DNA of 51,943 bases from Alectoria sarmentosa (lineage: Eukaryota; Ascomycota; Lecanoromycetes; Lecanorales; Parmeliaceae), in assembly GCA_009733775.1 (NCBI GenBank), contig WOGZ01000231.1:1-51943 (forward strand), given 5' to 3'. The notes below the pieces were generated by a model that was not told the origin of the DNA, searched no databases, and saw nothing but the letters and a program-made list of their open reading frames with translations. Shown here piece after piece: positions 45,955-51,943 of this stretch (its first letter is position 1; every line of letters begins with the position of its first letter). The position numbers and the translations under genes were made by a program.

Positions 45955-46410
45955 ATTATCATGATTTGATATGTTAATTTTATGCTGATCTCAATGAATT
46001 TAAAAAATATAAATTCGAAATAATTTTATATCACGTTCTCGATGATTTTCAAAAAAATTCTTTTTCAAAAACCGATATTTAATTCATCATGTTTTTATCG
46101 AAGTTTTTGAATTCTATGAAATTGAAATATTGATTTATAAAATTGAAAATCGCAGCTTTGATATGAATGTTAAAAAAGATTCTTTATATATTGAATCAAA
46201 AATTCGAAAAGAAGATGATCATTTTCACGAATCATTTTGTTATCATAAATATCGTATAATAAATTACACTTTTTTCTTCGTTCTCGAATCGAATGAATTT
46301 ACGATTTATATGAGATTTTCAATACGTTTCGCAATTTAATCTAAATGTGCGATGAAAATTTGAAAAACAAAATGTAATTTTAAATGTTTTTTTCAAGTTT
46401 TTTTATAAAC
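45955..46410 (+). pseudogene. Gypsy RNase H-like domain remnant
   Basis: Same frame as the reverse transcriptase. YHVLDDFQKNSFSK near 46033-46073, IMFLSKFLN near 46086-46112 (normally xxFLSRxLxxxExNY), LKIAALIWMLKKI near 46140-46178 (normally ELEIAGLVWxVxKxRHYL), and MIIFTNHF near 46214-46238 (normally xxVxTDHxAL; Asp to Asn). YVSQFNLNVR near 46320-46350 (normally YLSQFNLxIxHxPG) ends the domain. Confidence 0.88.
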
Positions 46411-47660
46411 GAAAGGAGAGGTACGAAGCTAACGAACCCGACGTGTTTGACGAAATTAATATTTATGTTTTTATTTTGACGAAAATGTTTAAAGATTATC
46501 GATTCAAATTTGAAGAAGCGTATGAAAAGGATAAAAAATGATTTAAGATTTATAAATTTTTATTGCGGGAAAGAGATCGCCTTTTAAAAAACGAAGAATT
46601 CGTGAAAATAATGAAATTTTCAAACATTTAATTCGTGTGACGACTCAGAAAAGCTCATTTATTATCGCGATTTATTCAATTTTAAAAAACGTCTTTACAT
46701 TTCCAAAAGTATAAAATAAAAAATATTCAAATTAACATATGATTTTTAAAGTCACGACGGCTTTTATAGAATTTATGAACGAATTATCGAAAATTATTAT
46801 ATGAGACATTTGATTTGAAAACTTAAAAGGTATATATTGCATTGTTCATAATGTTAATTAAATCAAATCATTAAGCACGCGCTTTATGAATCTTTGAAAT
46901 CGATAATAATTTTATTTGCAAATTTTTATATGATCACGATAAATTTTTAATTTTTTTTTTTTTTTGAAAAACGAAAATGACGTCTTGATGAATATAATAT
47001 GCAAATTTTCGAAAAAGATAATGAACGTCGTCAAAAAGATAATTTAAAGCGCAATAAAATAAGCGATAGCGTTATTAAAAGCTCTTACGAATTAAGGAAT
47101 TTCACGAACCATTATTTCGAATCGCGATTCGAAATTTCTTTTCGATCTTTGAAAAATCATTTTCATTATTTTGAAAATTGAATTAATGATTTTCACAATT
47201 TATTATTCATAAATTAATGAATAATTTAAAAAAATTAATTAAATCATAAAGATTATATTACGTTTTCATATTATTTATTATTTTGACGTTTCGTGAAATG
47301 AATTTTTTATTATTTTAAATTTTTTTTTAAATAATTTAATTAATGTTTCGATAGAAAAGGTTATTAATGAAATCGTTTATGAAATGAAATTGAATAACGA
47401 AATAAATGTTAATGACGTCGTTATTAAGGGGCAGATCGATGTGATCGACGATAAAAATCGAAATCGTTAAAAAGTTATCGATTCTTTTGTTTTCGTCGTC
47501 GCGGAAATGAAAATTAAATATGATAAAAAATATAAGTTTTTGATTATGAAATCTGATGATAAAATATACATAAAATTTCATCACGAATATAAACTTTTTA
47601 AATTGAAAAATGTTAAATTATTCAATCAAAGAATGAGGTTTTTTCGAATTCTCAAATAAT
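46411..47660 (+). pseudogene. Gypsy integrase remnant including C-terminal segment
   Basis: Upstream segment: FEEAYEKDKKWFKIYKFLL at about 46509-46565, the usual lead-in to the integrase zinc domain. A KSNH..RALWIFEIDNN word near 46862-46920 fits CxxCQxNKxxRHxPxGxLxPI. The catalytic core (46.95-47.3 kb) is too decayed to place DDE residues. The C-terminal part is clear: EMKIKYDKKYKFLIMKSDDK (47504-47563) and HHEYKLFK followed by NQRMRFFRILK (47580-47656), matching RxKxYYDxxHxPxxFxxGDxVxLxxxxGY...QxxGPFxVL. It is in a different frame from the reverse transcriptase, so at least one indel occurred between 46.5 and 47.5 kb. Confidence 0.85.
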
Positions 47661-48633
47661 AAAAAAACCTAATTTATGAGTTGAAATTTTTGAAGATTTA
47701 AAAGATTTATTCAATCTTCTCGATCGTTATATTCAAATTCGCATTAAAAAAAAAGATTTATATTAAAAATCAAGAGAAGAAGGTTAAAAATCGATAATCG
47801 ATAAAAACGAATCAACGATCAAGAATAAATATGAGATTGAGAGATTCATCGATCGATAAAAGGTTCATTCGCGAGATAAGAATTCACGTTAAAAAGAAAA
47901 GATCGTATAATATTTGATGAAATGAAAGAATTGAGAATTGATTTATAATGTTTAATATGATGTAAAGGATTTTGATAAAGCGAAGAAGTTCATAAAGAAT
48001 TATGATCGAAAATATGAAAAGATTTTGATGAAAAAGTTTCGAAAAAAAAGGGGTAGAAATTCTTCAGGAAATGTCGAAAGAGATATCGAAATTATAGAAT
48101 TTTGATCTCTTTTCGTTAAGTTGAACGTTAAAAAAAATAATGAGAATTTACGAATTTAAATCCTTATAAATAAGAAAATGAGATTTTCAATTATGAAAAT
48201 TTATTTAACGCATATATTATTATTGTTTAAATGATGCTCGAAATCGAAAGAATTTTGTTTCGAAAGTTAACATCTTTTTATTCAATATCTTTTCACCTCG
48301 TAATTCATCTCACTTTTTTTTTAATAAACACATTTCACGTAATTTATATTTTGACCTTATCGTTTTATGAATTTAAATCAAGATTGCGAAGCCTATTTCA
48401 ATTTCTCGTCAACCTTCGTTTCAATTAATTTAAATAACAATTTTGAGTTGAGGCGCAAGCAAGACAAACTAAATTTCTTATTAATCAAATATTATTCATG
48501 AACATCGTATTTCAAAATTATCAAAACGCAATTTCAAAAAACGATAAATTTAAAAGAATTTTTTATTAATGAATGATTCGTTAAAAAAGGAACAGCGAAT
48601 CTCATTGTTTGAAAAATTGTTTTTTAAAATTAA
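47661..48633 (+). other. Gypsy sequence after integrase, unassigned
   Basis: An Arg/Lys-rich and Glu-rich stretch at 47.75-48.1 kb may be the end of pol. The frame at 48231-48428 has no motif. No chromodomain could be identified. Confidence 0.35.
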
Positions 48634-49032
48634 ATTAAACGCATTTCAAATCATTATTTTGATTATAAATTCATCTTAAAAGAAATCGTTTTTATTATTA
48701 ATCAAATCAAATCTAAACAACAAAAAGATTCGATCATTAATCAACTTCAATACGAAAACATTCTTTTTTCGATATTAAATTGCAATATTCGAAAATCGCT
48801 TTTCACATTTCACATTTTTTCACGCATTAAAAGAATCAAGAACTTAAAATTCTTTTTTCAAAACGATTTTTATAATCGCCTCGATTCACTTTTTAAATTA
48901 TTAATCGATATTTCTTTTTTATATAACATTGATTACGAAAAAGAATATATAAACGATTTTTTGATAAAAATTATGACGAAGAATAAAAGAATGAGAAATA
49001 AGAAAAAGAAGAAAACGATAAAAAAAACTTAA
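48634..49032 (+). pseudogene. Extra open frame downstream of Gypsy pol, family unknown
   Basis: A 132-codon stop-free plus-strand frame without an early ATG, ended by TAA at 49030-49032. It reads as a helical protein rich in Lys, Asn, Leu and Ile, with QIKSKQQKDSIINQLQYENI, RLDSLFKLLIDISFLYNIDY, and a basic tail TKNKRMRNKKKKKTIKKT that resembles a nuclear-localisation stretch. The stop before it (48631-48633) could be a RIPped CAA, so the original frame was probably longer. No known domain recognised. Confidence 0.5.
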
Positions 49033-50090
49033 TTTATAATTTCGCAAATATCAAAATGATGAATAAAAGAAAATTCAACGACGTTAAAATATTATTATAA
49101 TGAATTATTGTCGAATATTAACAAATTTCTGAATAAAGCAAACGCAAATAACACGAAATTATTTTCATTAATCGACTTAAATCTATTCGACGTCTAAATA
49201 ATGAAAATTATGAAATCGAATTTAATTGAAATTGAGCGAAAAGCCGCGTATTTCGCAATTTTTCATAAATATTTAAATCTTTTTTATTTATATAAGAAAA
49301 TTTTTTTCAAAACGTTCAATAATTTCGAAAAATGATTTTATCAAATGATATTCGAAATTTATTAATTCTTTAATATTGAAAATGTGAACATTAATTTAAA
49401 ACATAATATCGTTCACATCATTAATAATGTGCTATTAAACAAAAATCAAATAATTCATTAAAGACAAAAATGCATAATTTAAAATAATGATTACGATCCG
49501 CGAATTGAGGATTTAAAAATTTCAAACATTAATATTGCGAGTGAATCGATATTTCATTTAATGAAAAATTCAAATACGTTATAAAGGATGTTTTTAAATA
49601 TTATAATTAAACTTTTAAAAAATAAAAGAAAAATCGATGTTTTTGATTTAATTTCGAAAATCAAAAAATTCAAATCGAAATCGAATGCAATTTTTTTGTT
49701 AAAGATCAAAAAGAATAATGAGAAAAATGATAATTTCGAGAAAAATAAAAACGAATTTGTTGAATTTATAAACGAATTATAATGAGATTTCGTCGATGAA
49801 AAGGAAAAAGAACAAAGTATTGAATTTAAAATAAATAATATTTTAAAAATAACAATTTCGTTATAAATAATCGATTTTAATAACGCGATCGAAAATTTCA
49901 TAATTAAAATGAAAACAAGATCGTCAAATTCGAAATCGATTTTCGAAAAAATTATTTTAAAAGATTTTATTTCGAAATCGAAGAATGAAAAAATTAAATT
50001 TAAAAAAAAATTTCAAATTTTAAAATCGTTAATCGAGAATTTATATAAAGTTTTTTTAAAAATAATAAATTACGTTTAATGAGAGCACTC
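49033..50090 (+). pseudogene. Further plus-strand coding-like stretch of the Gypsy 3' region
   Basis: The plus strand stays legible with scattered stops: YYYNELLSNINKFLNKANAN near 49091-49150, LIEIERKAAYFAIFHKYLNL near 49221-49280, then 49588-49782 open (DVFDLISKIKKFKSK, FEKNKNEFVEFINEL) and KTRSSNSKSIFEKIILKDF near 49910-49970. It is rich in Lys, Glu and Asn and could be coiled coil. It probably belongs with the preceding frame as one lost protein of several hundred residues. Confidence 0.4.
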
Positions 50091-50831
50091 AGCTTTGCAA
50101 AACGTTAAACGAATTTTCGTATTCGAAAATCAAAGATCAAAGCACGATGCGAAAGAAAATCTTTATTTAAATACATAAAAAGAAACGCGCGATAATTGAC
50201 GAGAGAAGATGAAAATGAAAAATTTTATTTTATATGAAATTTTGAAAAAAATCATTAAATTAATTAATTAATCAAATTATGCGATAATTCAATGAAAAGG
50301 ATTTTAAGACAGCGAGAAAAATATTCGAACATGAGCATCGAAATTTTTTTTTTAAAGATTTTGAGGAGTTTGAATGATTAGTCGACCTTAAAATCATCAT
50401 AATCGATGAACATCGTATTATTTTTCAAAATATTCTCGAAACCCGTTTTATTATTTCGAATCTTTTATTATCAAAACACATTTTCGTTCGTGTTTTCGTA
50501 TTTTTTTTTTTTAGATTTTTCAACGCTTTGACGAAGAAAAACAATCTCTTTATCTCGTTATATGCTTTTAATCAAATTTCCGAATTCGAAAACATTAATA
50601 AATCTTATTTCAAAATATCAAGCTTATTTCGTTCAATTTAAATTTCATTAAAATCGAAAAAACGAATTATTTTGAAACACGTCAATTTTTCTTTTAAAAT
50701 ATCAGATCGTTCACGATTGAAAAAATCGTTGAGAAGAAAGGTTTTTATCAGAAAAAAATATGATAAAATAAAACGATTAATAAACGCATTATCGCTTTCG
50801 AGGACGTGAAAGGTTTTCGATAAAAAATAAT
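50091..50831 (+). other. Gypsy 3' untranslated region
   Basis: No frame with motifs; the minus-strand frame at 50638-50862 runs into the LTR and is a shadow. A polypurine tract next to the LTR is not well preserved (gataaaaaataat precedes TGTTATG). Confidence 0.4.
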
Positions 50832-51019
50832 TGTTATGATTATTTATTAGATAACTTGACATTCAACATAACGTAACTTTCTTAACATAAAGAATAAAAG
50901 AATCATCACACATTTAATAACATGACTTGTTTTTCTATTTTCTTTTGTCCTTTTGTTTTCGCATATTAAAAAGATCATTCCGTGATATAGAAACCTCATT
51001 TCTATCGAAAATCTTGCCA
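50832..51019 (+). repeat. 3' LTR of the Gypsy element (188 bp)
   Basis: Starts TGTTATGATTA and ends CTTGCCA. It is more AT-rich than the 5' LTR in its first third and less so in its last third, showing independent decay of the two copies. Confidence 0.95.
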
Positions 51020-51024
51020 TAATT
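51020..51024. other. Target-site duplication TAATT (right) of the Gypsy element
   Basis: Identical to 40791-40795, confirming the element ends and a 5 bp staggered integration. Confidence 0.92.
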
Positions 51025-51890
51025 GAAGTTTTAAAATTTAATTTAATTTAATTTGTTATTATATATATAAACGATTTTTATAAAATATTTAATATAATTA
51101 ATATTTCGTTTATATTAAAATATAAACGATTAAATAAATTTCGATTTTTTAATAAATTAATTAAATTAATATTTAGTTTTAATTTAAAGAAACTTAAAAT
51201 CTGTTATTATTAATTTAAATATTAATTATTAATTATTATATTAAAAATATTAAAATAATATTTATATTTTAAATTTTAATTTAAACGAAATAAATATTGT
51301 TAAATATTATATATTTGAAAATAAATATAAAAATTAAAAATGTTTTTTATAAATTTATAAAAACAAGATTTCGATAATAGTAATATATATTTTAAATAAA
51401 AAATAAGAAATATTATTAAAAATAAAATATTAAAAATAAAATAAACTAAATAAAATATATATATTAATTATTAAATTAAATATAAATAATGATTACATAA
51501 TTTTCAATTTTCAATTTTCAAGTTTTATTTATAATATATATATATTAATAATAATATTAATAATAATAATATAATAATTAAATTATATTATATTTTTTAA
51601 AAAAGTTAAATAATTAAATTAATTATAATTTATATTAAAATATAAGTATTATATAACTTTTTAACTTTTTAAATTTATTTAATATTAAAACTTAAATATA
51701 ATTTATTAAAACTTTTTAATTTTTTATTATTATCAATTTAAATATTAATTTTATATTAATTATTTTAATATTTTATATTTATTAAAATATTAAAATAATA
51801 ATAAAAGTTTATATTTTAATATAAGAAAATAAAAGTTATAATATATTATATATTATAAAAAAAAAATATATAAAATATATAAAATATATA
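51025..51890. other. Extremely AT-rich matrix, right of the Gypsy element
   Basis: Same saturated composition as the matrix before 40.79 kb, of which it is the continuation. Nothing can be read in it. Confidence 0.5.
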
Positions 51891-51943
51891 AAATAAATAA
51901 AATAAATGAAATAAATGAAATAAATGAAATAAATGAAATAAAT
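51891..51943. repeat. Simple repeat (AAATAAATG)n at the window end
   Basis: About five 9 bp units, almost identical, preceded by ataaaat-type repeats from 51860. The array continues past the window edge. Confidence 0.85.

Larger units (their letters stand above)
40796..51019 (+). mobile_element. Full-length Gypsy LTR retrotransposon, RIP-inactivated, 10.2 kb
   Basis: A 10,224 bp element with 188 bp LTRs and a 5 bp duplication. On the plus strand it shows gag-like sequence (about 41.7-43.6 kb), a C2H2-like finger (43.78 kb), reverse transcriptase (45.1-45.8 kb), RNase H (46.0-46.4 kb) and integrase (46.4-47.65 kb). Reverse transcriptase before integrase identifies Gypsy/Ty3. Reading frame is kept from 45192 to beyond 46512. 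Stops occur where Trp or Gln is expected. A further 3.1 kb lies between integrase and the right LTR, more than a standard Gypsy element has. The insertion is younger than the surrounding matrix because its sequence is far more legible. Confidence 0.94.

Noticed and set aside
1..51943. Mitochondrial or bacterial AT-rich genome.
   Set aside because: LTR retrotransposons with target duplications, spliceosomal-type introns and transition-only LTR divergence indicate fungal nuclear DNA; no mitochondrial genes or rRNAs are present.

Overview
The window reads as nuclear DNA of a filamentous ascomycete (Pezizomycotina-like): a very AT-rich block of decayed retrotransposons around one small GC-balanced island holding one intact gene. 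The decay has the marks of repeat-induced point mutation (RIP). The two LTRs of each element differ only by C/T and G/A transitions, in-frame TGG and CAA codons have become stops, catalytic Asp codons have become Asn, and the surviving C and G sit mostly in CpG. The island gene has short GT-AG introns (55-71 nt) with CTGAC/CTAAT-like branch sites, as in such fungi. A mitochondrial or bacterial origin does not fit.

Layout. Positions 1-1.6 kb carry a minus-strand Copia reverse transcriptase remnant. From 1.6 to 15 kb almost nothing can be identified, apart from minisatellites and a less decayed patch at 13.14-13.86 kb. From 15.3 to 27.4 kb lies a nested Copia cluster. Two copies of a ~2.4 kb unit (gag-side half of a Copia-type element, each with a 5' LTR and primer-binding site) lie in tandem. 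The left copy is split by a complete 7.06 kb minus-strand Copia element (16,950-24,012; 122 bp LTRs; TATTT target duplication). The right copy keeps the unoccupied TATTT site. A minus-strand gag gene of another LTR element follows (28.5-30.0 kb).

At 30.8-34.0 and 36.8-40.8 kb lies an even more AT-saturated, apparently older matrix. Between them, at 34.05-36.8 kb, sits the island. It carries a four-exon, 539-codon Nha1/Sod2-type Na+/H+ antiporter on the minus strand with its promoter region, and an unidentified gene scrap downstream. A ~148 bp direct repeat lies on either side of the island. From 40,796 to 51,019 a full-length plus-strand Gypsy element (188 bp LTRs, TAATT duplication, gag-RT-RNase H-integrase order) is inserted into the matrix. 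About 3 kb downstream of its integrase contains an unrecognised extra open frame. The matrix resumes to the window end.

The antiporter is the only gene likely to be functional. All transposon genes seen are inactivated. The order of events read from the nesting is: old matrix, then Gypsy insertion into it; and separately tandem Copia units, then Copia insertion into one of them.
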